Assembly: GCF_002549775.1 (NCBI RefSeq)
Contig: NZ_NMTR01000021.1
Location: 62,001-126,000, forward strand
Direction of reading: 5' to 3'
Length of the DNA stretch: 64,000 nucleotides
Source of the DNA: Faecalibacterium langellae
GTDB taxonomy: Bacteria; Bacillota; Clostridia; Oscillospirales; Ruminococcaceae
Part shown: positions 24,670 through 35,925 of the stretch, one piece after another
How positions within the stretch are numbered: position 1 is the stretch's first letter
How the letters are laid out: the number at the start of each line of letters is the position of its first letter
Program-made: the position numbers and the translations under genes
Notes under the pieces: generated by a model
What the model saw: only the letters and a program-made list of their open reading frames with translations
The model's database searches: none
Told to the model about the DNA's origin: nothing

Positions 24670-25610
24670 CAGCGTCCACCTTCTTTCTTGCCAAAGTTGA
24701 TGCGCGGGTCGATGAGCACCATGAGCACATCGCCCAAAATCAGGCCGATGATGCCCACGCAGGCGTACAGCAGCACGATGCCCTGCACCATGGTGTTGTC
24801 GTGGCGCTGCACACAGGTGACCAGCAATCCGCCCATGCCGGGGATGCTGTACAGGCTTTCAATGTAAATGGAGCCCACCACGGTGTTGAGGAAGGCCGAG
24901 GGGATGTACTGCACCAGCGGCACCATGGCATTGCGGAAGACATGATGCAAAGCGATGTTGTTCTCGCTCACGCCCTTGGCCCGGGCGAGCTTGACGTAAT
25001 CCTTGTTGCTTTCATCCACCATGTAGCGGCGCAGCCACATGGCGTAGAACGCGAGGTTTGCAAGGCTCATGCTGCACACCGGCAGCACCCAATACCGCCA
25101 GTTGGAGGCGTCGAACAGCAGGCCCACGCCCACCACCGAGGTGCCGTACATCTGGATGTACAAAAAGTACACGGCGGCGGGCACCGCCTGAATGAGCACG
25201 ATGAGTGCCGTGCCCAGCTTATCCGGCCAGCGGCCCTTGCACCGGCCCATCACAAGGCCCAGCGGGATGCCCAGCACAAGGCTCAGCAGCATGGCCAGCA
25301 CGCCCATCTCAATGGAGATGGGCAGCTTCTGGGCCAGAATTTCGGTCACCGGCACGTTCACCTTGTAGATGTGGCTCACGCCCAGATTGCCGTGCAGGGC
25401 GTTCTGCCAGAAGTGCCCGATCTGCACCGGCAGCGGGTCCAGCAGGCCCATGGACTGCAGACCAGCCTGAATCTGTGCTTCAGTCATTTTTTCATAGTTT
25501 GCAAAATAGCCCTCGATCGGCATGAGCCGCAGCAGGCAGAACACCAGCGTCACGATGATGAACAGGGTCAAAATCGAGCGCCCGATGCGTTTTGCGAGAT
25601 ATTGCACCAT
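24669..25610 (-). CDS. oppB: Oligopeptide ABC transporter permease, OppB type
   Basis: 313 residues from ATG 25610, with AGAGAGG eight bases upstream; the longer frame to 25706 overlaps a terminator. Six helices, beginning with MVQYLAKRIGRSILTLFIIVTLVF, the typical OppB start. The EAA-type coupling motif is in KLARAKGVSENNIALHHVFRNAMVP, and GSIYIESLYSIPGMGGLL is a family signature. It follows the binding-protein gene after a terminator-like hairpin. Confidence 0.93.
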   Translation of the reverse strand: MVQYLAKRIGRSILTLFIIVTLVFCLLRLMPIEGYFANYEKMTEAQIQAGLQSMGLLDPLPVQIGHFWQNALHGNLGVSHIYKVNVPVTEILAQKLPISIEMGVLAMLLSLVLGIPLGLVMGRCKGRWPDKLGTALIVLIQAVPAAVYFLYIQMYGTSVVGVGLLFDASNWRYWVLPVCSMSLANLAFYAMWLRRYMVDESNKDYVKLARAKGVSENNIALHHVFRNAMVPLVQYIPSAFLNTVVGSIYIESLYSIPGMGGLLVTCVQRHDNTMVQGIVLLYACVGIIGLILGDVLMVLIDPRINFGKKEGGR

Positions 25611-25704
25611 GTGTGTGCACCTCTCTTTTCTTTTTGAAATACAGATAAGAATAGAATACCGCAAAGTTTTACATTTGGAAAGTGATTTGCAGAGATTTTG
25701 CAGC

Positions 25705-25750
25705 AAAAAAGAGGTCAGGAAACGCCGATAGGCATTCCCTGACCTCTTTT
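25705..25750 (-). terminator. Intercistronic terminator-like hairpin between binding protein and permease genes
   Basis: GAGGTCAGG pairs with CCTGACCTC, with T-runs on the minus side. It should reduce transcription into oppB so that the binding protein is made in excess. Confidence 0.75.
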
Positions 25751-25755
25751 ACAAA

Positions 25756-27780
25756 TCAGCGCGCGTCGCGGTTGGCGTTGTACTCGTCCATGGAAACATA
25801 GTGGTCGAGGATGTGCACGCCCTTCAGGCGGTTGGAAGACAGGCCGGTGGGGGCATACTGGCCTTCCCACAGGTTCAGGCGGGTGGCGATGTAGGGCGGC
25901 ACCGGCATGCCCAGCGGGATGACCAGCGCGTTTTCGATGAGGTAGGCTTCGGCATCCGCAAAGGCTTCATACCGGGCGTCCAGATCGTCGGTGATGGTCT
26001 TGGCGTTCTCGATCATGGACATGTACTGCAGCACGCAGTCGGCGGTCTCGCCGGTGACGATGCCGTCCTCCACGCCGGTGCGCAGGAAGGCGTAGCAGGT
26101 GCCGCGCTCACCCGGGGCCTGGTAGAACGGGTCAGACTCGGTCTCTGGGTCGGAGTAGTCGGCGCCCCAGTAGTAGGACATCAGCTCGTAGGCACCCACG
26201 CGGCGCACGGCGTTCAGGAAGTTGTCGGACGGGCCCTGGGTGATGATGATGTTGATGAAGTCAAAGCCGTCGTTCAGCACGCCTTCCACCTGCTGCTTGA
26301 ACACCTGGCACTGCTTGTCCCAGTCCACCACAGCGGGGTTGTAGGGGTACTGTACTTTAATGGGGAAGGTGGCCCCGGCGGCGGTCAGTTCCTCCACGGC
26401 AGCGTCGCGGTACTCCTTGGCTTTGGCTTCGTCAAAGAAGTCGGACAGGTTTGCCAGGCCGCCGCATTCCGTGTAATCCACGCCCTGGCTGTTGGCGCAG
26501 AAGGAAGGCGGGGTGATGGTGTGCAGCTTGTAGTTGTCGTAGCCCTCCGGCGCGGTGACGGCCAGGGTCACGGACGGGTTGATGGCGTAGAGGAACGCCT
26601 TGCGGAAGCTGGTGCAGTTGATGGCCTTCACCCAGTTGTCCGGCTCATACTCGGCGTCCACGCCGGAGACGGTCCAGTTGGTGAACTCGTGCTTGTAGGG
26701 CAGGAAGTTGAAGATGTAGAAGTAGCTCTTGCCGGTCTCCGGGCGCTCCATGGACACCATATCTTTGGTGGTGTCGTCGGCCAGCCAGCTGTCCAGGATG
26801 TCCGAGCTGATGGTGGCCTGGTCGATCTCGCCGCGCTTGACCATCTCGGGGCCGCTGATGAGCTCCTCCTGGTTGTAGATGTAGCGGATGGTGTCGATGT
26901 AGACGCTGTCCTTGTCGTAGTTTTCGGGGTTCTTCTTCATCACCCAGCTTTCCAGCGGCACATACTCGGCCAGATAGAACGCGCCGCAGCTGCAGGCCGT
27001 CTCGGCGGAAGTGCAGAACTGGTCGCCATATTCCTCCAGCAGCGGGCCGTAGGCGGGCTCATAGGGGGTGTAGCTCAGCAGGCTGAGGAAGCCCGGGAAA
27101 TCGAAGTTCAGCGTATAGGTCAGGGTGTGGTCGTCCACGGCCTTGACGCCCACGGCGTCGAACTCCACGGCAGGGTAGCTGGCGGCGGTGCCGTCGGCGG
27201 CCGTCACGGTAACGGTGCCGTCGGCGGCCATGGCATAGGAGGTGCCGTCTTCGTCCACAGTGCCGCTGGCTGCGCGGCTGCTGTAGACGTGGTAGTTGAA
27301 ATATTCCTCTGCACCGGCCACATACCCGGTGACGAGGCTGGCGGTGGCGGAAGCGTAGTCCGGGTTCAGCACATAGGCCAGTGCGTCCACAAAGTCCTGC
27401 GCGGTGACGGGGCCCAGCACTTCGCCGTTGCTGTCCACCCAGTTCTCATCCCGCAGGTGGAAGGTCCAGGTCAGGGTGTCGGCGTCCCACTCCCAGCTGG
27501 TGGCAAGGCCTTCGCGAATTTTGCCGCGGCTGTCGTACTCCACCAGCGTGTCGATGCACTGGGTACCGTGGTACAGGTCCGGGTCCGCAGAGCAGATGAG
27601 GTAGTTCAGGGTGGCGGGCTGGCGGGAATACAGCACGGTGTAGGTGGAGCTGTCCCCGGCGCTGCTGCCGCCGTCCGTGGAAGAACCGCCGCAGCTGCTC
27701 AGCAGGCCGGCGGCTGCCACGGAAAGGGCGGCAGCGCCGCTGCCCTTCAGGAACTGGCGGCGGGAGATCGAATGCGTCAT
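25756..27780 (-). CDS. oppA: Oligopeptide-binding lipoprotein, SBP family 5
   Basis: 674 residues. The N-terminus has a twin-arginine motif SISRRQFLK, an Ala-rich core and a lipobox ending LLSSC, so it is an exported, lipid-anchored binding protein. The mature part matches family 5 solute-binding proteins: YLICSADPDLYHGTQCIDTLV near the start and TWTFHLRDENWVDSNGE, the classic strand. At 674 residues it is long for the family, which may reflect insertions around residues 140-215. It is the first gene of the opp operon, and its promoter lies at 27914-27942. Confidence 0.92.
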   Translation of the reverse strand: MTHSISRRQFLKGSGAAALSVAAAGLLSSCGGSSTDGGSSAGDSSTYTVLYSRQPATLNYLICSADPDLYHGTQCIDTLVEYDSRGKIREGLATSWEWDADTLTWTFHLRDENWVDSNGEVLGPVTAQDFVDALAYVLNPDYASATASLVTGYVAGAEEYFNYHVYSSRAASGTVDEDGTSYAMAADGTVTVTAADGTAASYPAVEFDAVGVKAVDDHTLTYTLNFDFPGFLSLLSYTPYEPAYGPLLEEYGDQFCTSAETACSCGAFYLAEYVPLESWVMKKNPENYDKDSVYIDTIRYIYNQEELISGPEMVKRGEIDQATISSDILDSWLADDTTKDMVSMERPETGKSYFYIFNFLPYKHEFTNWTVSGVDAEYEPDNWVKAINCTSFRKAFLYAINPSVTLAVTAPEGYDNYKLHTITPPSFCANSQGVDYTECGGLANLSDFFDEAKAKEYRDAAVEELTAAGATFPIKVQYPYNPAVVDWDKQCQVFKQQVEGVLNDGFDFINIIITQGPSDNFLNAVRRVGAYELMSYYWGADYSDPETESDPFYQAPGERGTCYAFLRTGVEDGIVTGETADCVLQYMSMIENAKTITDDLDARYEAFADAEAYLIENALVIPLGMPVPPYIATRLNLWEGQYAPTGLSSNRLKGVHILDHYVSMDEYNANRDAR

Positions 27781-27840
27781 GATAAAAATCCTTCTTTCGT
27801 GAATGAGTGAAAAGGTTTTCTTCGTGTTTTCGGAGAAGAA

Positions 27841-27871
27841 AGGGGTAACGGAAACAAGCTCCGTTACCCCT
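27841..27871 (-). promoter_or_regulatory. Leader hairpin upstream of oppA
   Basis: AGGGGTAACGGA (27841-27852) and TCCGTTACCCCT (27860-27871) form a perfect 12-bp stem in the 5' leader of the minus-strand transcript. The tail is only partly T-rich, so it may attenuate or stabilise the mRNA. Confidence 0.65.
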
Positions 27872-27913
27872 CTGTAACAAGTCCGCGGCCACGGTGCGTG
27901 GTCTTATGATGTC

Positions 27914-27942
27914 AGTATAGCATTGAATGGGTGCGCCGTCAA
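27914..27942 (-). promoter_or_regulatory. Promoter of the opp operon
   Basis: Minus strand: TTGACG (27942-27937), 17-nt spacer, TATACT (27919-27914). The -35 overlaps the stop codon of the upstream ferredoxin gene. Confidence 0.85.
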
Positions 27943-29228
27943 TCGTTTTTCGGCACAGGGTCTGCAGCCTTTGCCGCAGCGGCTTCGGGCACGGCCGGTC
28001 CCGCAGCCACAGCGGCGTTGACGGCAGCGGCAGCCGGTTCTGCAGCAGGCACGGCGGCATCGGCACCGGCTTCAGCGGCCTTGGCGGCTTCCTCGGCGGC
28101 CTTTTTGGCCTCGCGCTCCTCCCGCAGCTGCTTTGCCCGGGCGGCGGCTTCCTCCTGCCGCTTTTTGGTGCGGGCCTTGATGCGGCAGACGGTGCACACG
28201 CCGTCCACGCTGCCCGGCGCGATGGGCTTGCCGCACTCCTTGCACAGGGTTTTGGTGCATTTATGGATGCTCACCGGGCCCAGGGTGGAAAGCTGGCGCA
28301 GCTTCAGCCCGTCCAGGCCGTGGCTGGAGCAGGCGGCCACGCACAGCTCGCACTCGCTGCACTTCCACGGCGTGATCACCATGCGGGTTTGGCCGTCGGG
28401 CAGGTCTTCCAGTTTCAGGGCACCGGCGCGGCAGGCCTTTTCGCACTTGCCGCAGCCGAAGCACTTGTCTGTGAAATTGGGCAGGTGGTAGCCGTATTTC
28501 AGTGGCGTTTCCATGGCGGCCTTCAGCTGTTTGGTGCGCTGGTGCAGCAGCAGGCGGAAGTCGGTGCTGGAGTCGTCCGCGCTGCGCAGGCCGGGCAGCA
28601 TCTGCAGCAGCTTTTTGGTGCCGCTTTTGGAGCCGTGGCTCACCTGCTCGAACATTTCGCGGCGGCTGAGCTCCTTGACGTGGTAGGGGTAGTCGTCCGC
28701 TTCGTAGGCCAGCGAGAACCGGGCTTCGAACACGGCCTCGCCAAAGAACTCCACCAGTCTTGTCAGCTCCTTGCGCAGCTGGGCGGCGCACACGTCGTTC
28801 TCGCACTCGCCGCAGGGGGTCAGGTCCAGCACGATCTTCTTGTTCAGCGCCAGATAGGCCAGCGCTTCCCAGGAGAGCGCGCAGATGCACTCGCGCACCA
28901 CGGCGTTTTTGCGGCTGGATCTTTCGCAGCCGATCCAGATGGTGTCGTTGTCGCTGTCGGCGGCGGAGGTGTCCCGCTGCACCTGTTCGGGCGAGGGCGA
29001 GATGCAGCCGCTGCGGCAGGCGGAAACGCACAGGCCGCAGTCGGTGCAGGGGTCCCAGTCCTTCACGAGGTTCGGGCGGGTGAAAATTTGTTCGCCGTAA
29101 GGGCAGATATCCTTGCACTCGGTGCAGGGCTTGCGGTGCGGGTGCAGGTTCCAGCACTGGCGGCGGTTGATCTCGGGATGGGTGGTCTTCATCAGCGCAT
29201 CCATCGCAGTTCGTGTAAAAAAGCCCAT
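27939..29228 (-). CDS. Polyferredoxin-like 4Fe-4S protein with Ala-rich tail
   Basis: 429 residues with no signal peptide. Cys groups: 35/38/42, 61/64/67/71, a middle set at 101/114/116 and 139/142/147, then 256/259/262/266 and 290/293/296/300, and finally 324/329/332 with 345/348. At least three ferredoxin-type 4Fe-4S clusters are expected, and the middle region (WIGCERSS...LTPCGECENDVC) resembles the iron-sulfur subunit fold of hydrogenase/heterodisulfide-linked proteins. Residues 355-429 are a charged helix, then an Ala/Pro-rich low-complexity tail. It likely carries electrons in the cytoplasm; its partner is unknown. It follows the trigger-factor-like gene by three bases. Confidence 0.75.
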   Translation of the reverse strand: MGFFTRTAMDALMKTTHPEINRRQCWNLHPHRKPCTECKDICPYGEQIFTRPNLVKDWDPCTDCGLCVSACRSGCISPSPEQVQRDTSAADSDNDTIWIGCERSSRKNAVVRECICALSWEALAYLALNKKIVLDLTPCGECENDVCAAQLRKELTRLVEFFGEAVFEARFSLAYEADDYPYHVKELSRREMFEQVSHGSKSGTKKLLQMLPGLRSADDSSTDFRLLLHQRTKQLKAAMETPLKYGYHLPNFTDKCFGCGKCEKACRAGALKLEDLPDGQTRMVITPWKCSECELCVAACSSHGLDGLKLRQLSTLGPVSIHKCTKTLCKECGKPIAPGSVDGVCTVCRIKARTKKRQEEAAARAKQLREEREAKKAAEEAAKAAEAGADAAVPAAEPAAAAVNAAVAAGPAVPEAAAAKAADPVPKND

Positions 29229-29231
29229 AGC

Positions 29232-30206
29232 TTACTCCCCTTCCACAACAGAAGTGATGTCTGCATGATCGATCAGAAAGCGCTGCACCTTCTGGGTGGT
29301 GACGGCCGAAGCGATGGCCTCCCGGGTGAGCACCTGGCGGATCTCGGCTTCCGGGGTGCCGTGCAGCTTGGAAAGGCGGGCGTACTCGGCGTCTGCTTCC
29401 TCATTGCTCACGGTGATGTGTTCCGCCTCGGCGATGGCCCGCGCGGCCAGGACGCTGCGCATCCGGCGCTCGGCATCCCGGCGGAAGTTTGCCCGCAGCT
29501 GGCCCGGCGTGGTGCCGTTCACCTGGCAGTAGAGCTCCAGCGTGAACTTGCTGCGGTCCAGCTTGCGCTGCAGCTGCTGCATGTCGCGCTCGGCGTTCTG
29601 GTCCAGCACAGCGCCCGGCAGCGCGACGGTCAGGTTGGCCCCGGCCATGTCCAGCAGGGCGGCCCCGGCAAGGCGGTCGGCGTTGGCTTCGTGGATGGCG
29701 CGCTTCCTGGCGCGGATATCCGCCTGCAGCGCTTCCAGCGAATCGAAGCCCAGCTCCTTTGCCAGGGCGTCGTCCACAGCCGGGGCCTGCTGCTGCTCCA
29801 CGCGGTGCAGGGTGATCTGGAACTGTGCCGTCTGGCCGGAAAGCTCCGGCACCCGGAACTCGGCCGGGTAAGTAAAATCAAAGCGGAAGCTTTCACCCGC
29901 CTTGTGGCCGTAGACAGCCTGCTCGGCGGCGGGCATCAGTTCGCCGGTGCCCAGCAGCACGGTGACGTTCTCCATCTTGCTGTCCGGGATGGCTTCGCCG
30001 TTCAGAAAGCCCTCAAAATCCAGCGTGACGCGCATCCCGCGGGCGGCAGGCTGCTCCACCGGGGCAAACGGCGCGTGGGCCCGGGCAAGCCGCCGGAGCT
30101 CCTGCTCCACAGATTTTTCCGTGACCGGGCGCACCCGGCGGGTGATGGGCAGCCCCTTATACTGCCCAAGCGTTGCGCTGGGCATGGCATTTGCAGTTGG
30201 TTCCAT
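29232..30206 (-). CDS. Short trigger-factor-like chaperone without the ribosome-binding domain
   Basis: 324 residues; full trigger factors are about 430. The N-terminal domain with its GFRKGK-type ribosome tether is missing. Residues 1-50 resemble the linker, about 55-150 are an FKBP-like domain (MRVTLDFEGFLNGE, then LLGTGELMPAAEQAVYGHKAGE), and about 155-320 match the C-terminal chaperone arms (DLAGAA-type helices, REAIASAVTTQKVQRFL at the end). It may have peptidyl-prolyl isomerase or holdase activity off the ribosome. AAAAGGAG precedes ATG. It is co-transcribed with the polyferredoxin, so it may help that protein fold; this is inference. Confidence 0.78.
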   Translation of the reverse strand: MEPTANAMPSATLGQYKGLPITRRVRPVTEKSVEQELRRLARAHAPFAPVEQPAARGMRVTLDFEGFLNGEAIPDSKMENVTVLLGTGELMPAAEQAVYGHKAGESFRFDFTYPAEFRVPELSGQTAQFQITLHRVEQQQAPAVDDALAKELGFDSLEALQADIRARKRAIHEANADRLAGAALLDMAGANLTVALPGAVLDQNAERDMQQLQRKLDRSKFTLELYCQVNGTTPGQLRANFRRDAERRMRSVLAARAIAEAEHITVSNEEADAEYARLSKLHGTPEAEIRQVLTREAIASAVTTQKVQRFLIDHADITSVVEGE

Positions 30207-30255
30207 CAGAAATACTCCTTTTCTCTTTTATCACAAGCGTTGCAGCGTTTCTTTT

Positions 30256-32151
30256 TTAAAGTCCCCGTTCGACGAGCCAGCGTTCTGCCACCTGGGAGAA
30301 CAGTTCGGGGTAAAGCGCGTCTTCAGCGGAGAAGGCACTCAGATAATACTCCACCTCGGCGCGGGTGGGGGCGGCGGTGCGCTCCCAGATGGTGAAGGTG
30401 GTGCCGTTGCCCATGTCAAAGGTGGCGGCCAGCGTGAAATACTGGTCCCGCACGGCCAGGAACAGGTCGTTGAAGGTGTTGGCCAGATCGCTGCTGCCCA
30501 CATAGGTCTGGGGGAAGGGGTCGGCGGTGAGGACGTACTTCGCCTCAAAGAACTGCATGGGGAACTCGTGGGTGCCCGGCACCGAGAAGCCGAAGGACAG
30601 CTTGTCGTTGATGGGCATCTGGGGCAGCTGGCAATTCTTGAAGTGGTCCGAACAGTAAAGCATGTCGTGGGGGATCATGTAGCTGGTCTCGCCCTCGGCG
30701 CAGTGGGTGTCGATCCACTGCGCAATGGCTTTGATCTGCGGCAGGTCCTTGCGGTCGGAGGTCAGGGCGTTCAGCCGGACGAACTCCCGGACGCCCCGCA
30801 GCGGGAGGTGATCGACGACCGTCAGGGGCGTGCTGCGCACCGACACGGCAAACACCAGCGTGAACGCCCAATAGGCGATCTTGAACCCCCGCCGACGGTT
30901 GATGCCCTCGGCCAGCGCGGCGGCACCGGGCAGGAGCAGCAGAAACCACGCGGGCAGGAACAGCAGCATCTGATGGGAGCTGGTGTTCTGCACCCGGGTG
31001 AACAGCAGCACGCTGAGCAGCAGGCTCATGCCGCCAAGGCAGGGCAGGGCGGGCGCTTTCCGGCACCGGAGAGCGAACCGCAGGCCCAGACCGATGAGGA
31101 TGAAGTTCAGCAGGCCGACACGGAAGGTCTGCAGGTAAAGCTCCCAGGCAAGGCCGCCGCCGTTGTAGTAGGCATAGCGGTCTGCATAGCTGTAGTGCAG
31201 GATGCGGCTCACCATGGGCCACAGCAGGATGACCATGGCGGCCAGGGACAGCAGGCCGAACAACACGAGATTGCGCACCTGCCGCAGAGCTTGGCGCTTG
31301 TGACCCGCCTTGCCGGTTTTGAAGCTGCTCACCAGCACCAGCACGGCGTAGGAAAAATAATAGCCGACCACAAAATATAAGTACCACCGGCGGGACAGAA
31401 TGACCGCAGCTGTGGCCGCGAACAGCAGCACGAACCGCAGCGGCTCCAGCCTTTCAAAGCGGAAATCCAGCGTGAGCAGCAGGATGGAAAAGGCAAAGAT
31501 CAGCCCGAACCAGTCCGGCTGGGCCAGCAGGGCGCTCATGCGCAGGTACGGATAGGTGAAAAGCCACGAAAGCCCGATGAGAAAATACCAGAACCGGTGC
31601 TTCACCCGCAGCATCTGCCCCACCTTGAGCACAAGGCCCGCCAGCAGCGTCAGCAGCATGGGCAGGACGCTGAACACCTGGCAGAAGGCAAAGCTGTCGC
31701 CGGTGCGGTCGGTCAGGCAGAACGGGAACTCGAGAAACAAGGGGATGAAGTTGGTGTAGTCCTCGGCAAAGGAGCCGAAGATCAACCCGAAGCCGGCGGC
31801 CGGGCTCTGGGCAAAGGCGGCCTCGGCGGCGTATTGCTTCTGGATGTAGTTGGCGTAGTCCCAGTAATAGATAAAATCCCGGCGGCTCAGTGACCAGTAA
31901 AAGTAGAGCAGCGCTGCAGCCCACAGGCCCACGATCACCGCGCAGTGGAACAGGTCGAACCGGACCCCGGCCACCCGCAGCACCACCAGGACGCCTGCGA
32001 ACAGGGCCAGATCACACCACAGGCTCACCAGCGGGAAAAACAGGCTGCTGCCCGGCGCGGCGATGCCCAGAACGAGCAGTGCCAGCGCCCCGGCGGCAAA
32101 GCCCAGCCCGACTCTGCCGGAAAGCGGCAGGCGGGAAAGGAGTTTTGTCAT
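30256..32151 (-). CDS. Large polytopic membrane protein, glycosyltransferase-like
   Basis: 631 residues from ATG 32151; a GAGG lies eight bases upstream. About eleven membrane helices fill residues 10-470, followed by a soluble C-terminal domain of about 150 residues with SYMIPHDMLYCSDHF and SFGFSVPGTHEF. The layout of many helices, an early exposed loop RRDFIYYWDYANYIQKQY with acidic residues, and a soluble tail recalls GT-C transferases and YfhO-like proteins, but I cannot assign a family. It could take part in surface glycan or lipoteichoic acid modification. It has its own promoter at 32188-32216. Confidence 0.7.
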   Translation of the reverse strand: MTKLLSRLPLSGRVGLGFAAGALALLVLGIAAPGSSLFFPLVSLWCDLALFAGVLVVLRVAGVRFDLFHCAVIVGLWAAALLYFYWSLSRRDFIYYWDYANYIQKQYAAEAAFAQSPAAGFGLIFGSFAEDYTNFIPLFLEFPFCLTDRTGDSFAFCQVFSVLPMLLTLLAGLVLKVGQMLRVKHRFWYFLIGLSWLFTYPYLRMSALLAQPDWFGLIFAFSILLLTLDFRFERLEPLRFVLLFAATAAVILSRRWYLYFVVGYYFSYAVLVLVSSFKTGKAGHKRQALRQVRNLVLFGLLSLAAMVILLWPMVSRILHYSYADRYAYYNGGGLAWELYLQTFRVGLLNFILIGLGLRFALRCRKAPALPCLGGMSLLLSVLLFTRVQNTSSHQMLLFLPAWFLLLLPGAAALAEGINRRRGFKIAYWAFTLVFAVSVRSTPLTVVDHLPLRGVREFVRLNALTSDRKDLPQIKAIAQWIDTHCAEGETSYMIPHDMLYCSDHFKNCQLPQMPINDKLSFGFSVPGTHEFPMQFFEAKYVLTADPFPQTYVGSSDLANTFNDLFLAVRDQYFTLAATFDMGNGTTFTIWERTAAPTRAEVEYYLSAFSAEDALYPELFSQVAERWLVERGL

Positions 32152-32187
32152 CCTCAAAACCTCGCAGTTGCAGAATATCACAGCTAC

Positions 32188-32216
32188 AGTATAGCAACCA
32201 AACCCTGCACTGTCCA
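32188..32216 (-). promoter_or_regulatory. Promoter of the polytopic membrane protein gene
   Basis: Minus strand: TGGACA (32216-32211), 17-nt spacer, TATACT (32193-32188). Confidence 0.8.
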
Positions 32217-32231
32217 GTGAATGCCCGCCGG

Positions 32232-32277
32232 AAAAAACAAAATGCCCCATCGTTTTGAAAACAGATGGGACATTTTG
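32232..32277 (-). terminator. Terminator of glgB
   Basis: On the minus strand AAAATGTCCCATC pairs with GATGGGGCATTTT across a loop and is followed by a T-rich run. It sits just before the next promoter. Confidence 0.85.
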
Positions 32278-32286
32278 CACGGAATA

Positions 32287-34239
<1,953 letters not shown>

Positions 34240-34409
34240 GCAAAGATCTCCTTACGTTCTATGATCGTCAGCGCACGCGGCGCTGCAGTTGACGAAAAAG
34301 TTTTTCAGCAATTTATCCAATGAAATCGTGGCGTGACCAGCACACTGGCCGTTATTCTTTGGAATTCTTGACAAAAATCGGTAAATATTAACATATTTTA
34401 CAGATTCTA

Positions 34410-34418
34410 TGCTATACT
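34410..34418 (+). promoter_or_regulatory. Extended -10 promoter of the GH13 amylase gene
   Basis: TGC-TATACT at 34410-34418, with a weak TTAACA 19 bases upstream (34388-34393). TTGACA at 34368 lies too far away to pair with this -10. The 250-bp divergent gap has no other clear site, and I could not place the glgB promoter. Confidence 0.5.
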
Positions 34419-34487
34419 ATCCTTGTCGCTGTTCCAGACAGCGGTGGATTTTTTCTGTATCAGTATAAGACGGGAGCGGTATAAACA

Positions 34488-35846
34488 ATGGCTTGGTATG
34501 ACAATGCAGTATTCTATCACATCTATCCTCTGGGCCTGTGCGGCTGCGCGCACGAGAACGACGGGCAGCCCACGCCCGGCGCGTTCGAAAAGCTGAACGC
34601 CTGGGCACAGCACGCGGCCGACATCGGCTGCACGGCCATCTATATCGGCCCGCTGTTCGAGAGCGGCTCCCACGGCTACGACACCATCGACTATCGGCTG
34701 GTGGACCGCCGCCTGGGCACCAACACGGAGTTCAAGGACTTCGTGGCCCAGTGCCACGCCCGGGGCCAGAAGGTGATCGTGGACGGCGTGTTCAACCATG
34801 TGGGCCGCGATTTCTTTGCGTTCCAGGACCTGAAGGCCAACCGCGAGAACGCCCGCTATAAGGACTGGTTCTGCGATGTGAACTTCTGGGGCAACAACGA
34901 GTACAACGACGGCTTCTCTTATGGCAACTGGGGCGGCTTCAACCTGCTGGTCAAGCTGAACCAGCGCAACCCGGAAGTGCAGAACTACCACTATGATACC
35001 ATCCGCTTCTGGGTGGACGAGTTCGACATCGACGGCATTCGCCTGGATGCGGCCGACGTGCTGGACTTTGACTTCATGCGGGGGCTGCGCCGCCTTGCCA
35101 ACGAGATCAAACCCGAGTTCTGGCTCATGGGTGAGGTGATCCACGGCGACTACAGCCGCTGGGCGAACCCCGAGATGCTGCATTCCGTTACCAACTACGA
35201 GCTGCACAAGGGCCTGTGGAGCGGCCACAATGACCACAACTATTTCGAGATCGCCCACACCATGCGCCGCCTGCAGGGCCTGTGCCACGACACCCGGCTC
35301 TACACTTTCTCGGACAACCACGATGTGGAGCGCCTGCCCAACAAACTGCGCAACCGGGAGCACATCCGCCACATTGCCATTCTAGTATATACGCTTTGGG
35401 GCATTCCGTCCATCTATTATGGCTCAGAATTTGGCATTGAGGGCAAAAAAGAGTGGGGAAGCGACTGGCCCCTGCGCCCATGCCTGGAACTTTCCGACTA
35501 CAAAGACGCCGTGAACACCAATCCTGTCACCAGCGTGTATGCCGCACTGGGCAAACTCAAGGCCCAGCTGCCGGAGCTGACCTGGGGCGAGGTGAAGGAG
35601 CTGCAGCTCACCACCCAGTGCTACGCCTTTGCCCGGGTGCTTGACGGCGAGGCCTGCGTTGTTGTGCTGAACAACGGCGACAGCCCGGCCCAGCTGGAGT
35701 TCCAGCTGCCGGTGGAAGCATCCGCCGCGAAAGACCTGCTGACCGACACCGTGGGGGCCCAGCCGATCATGACCGGCATCGAGTGGGGCCGCATGAAGGT
35801 GCAGCTGCCCTCCAACTACGCCACCATCCTCAAGCTGGAAAAATAA
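34488..35846 (+). CDS. Intracellular GH13 alpha-amylase family enzyme
   Basis: 452 residues without a signal peptide, so it acts in the cytoplasm. GH13 motifs are DGVFNHVGRDF (region I), DGIRLDAADVLD (nucleophile Asp, about 185), LMGEVIHGDY (acid-base Glu, about 215) and TFSDNHDVERL (third Asp, about 278). The C-terminal beta domain is short. It probably hydrolyses alpha-glucans or maltodextrins released from glycogen or imported starch. Divergent placement from glgB supports a role in glycogen turnover. The exact specificity (amylase, maltogenic or neopullulanase-like) cannot be set. Confidence 0.88.
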   Translation: MAWYDNAVFYHIYPLGLCGCAHENDGQPTPGAFEKLNAWAQHAADIGCTAIYIGPLFESGSHGYDTIDYRLVDRRLGTNTEFKDFVAQCHARGQKVIVDGVFNHVGRDFFAFQDLKANRENARYKDWFCDVNFWGNNEYNDGFSYGNWGGFNLLVKLNQRNPEVQNYHYDTIRFWVDEFDIDGIRLDAADVLDFDFMRGLRRLANEIKPEFWLMGEVIHGDYSRWANPEMLHSVTNYELHKGLWSGHNDHNYFEIAHTMRRLQGLCHDTRLYTFSDNHDVERLPNKLRNREHIRHIAILVYTLWGIPSIYYGSEFGIEGKKEWGSDWPLRPCLELSDYKDAVNTNPVTSVYAALGKLKAQLPELTWGEVKELQLTTQCYAFARVLDGEACVVVLNNGDSPAQLEFQLPVEASAAKDLLTDTVGAQPIMTGIEWGRMKVQLPSNYATILKLEK

Positions 35847-35854
35847 ATGCATCC

Positions 35855-35883
35855 TTGCATGATCTGCCGTCTTTTGCTACAAT
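35855..35883 (+). promoter_or_regulatory. Promoter of the niaR-like gene
   Basis: TTGCAT (35855-35860), 17-nt spacer, TACAAT (35878-35883). Confidence 0.7.
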
Positions 35884-35925
35884 AACAGTGAAAATGTCGG
35901 AGACTGGAAAGGAAGCGTTGAAACT

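Noticed and set aside
34368-34396. TTGACA with ACATAT as the amylase promoter
   Set aside because: The -10 is poor, and the extended TGC-TATACT downstream is a better candidate.
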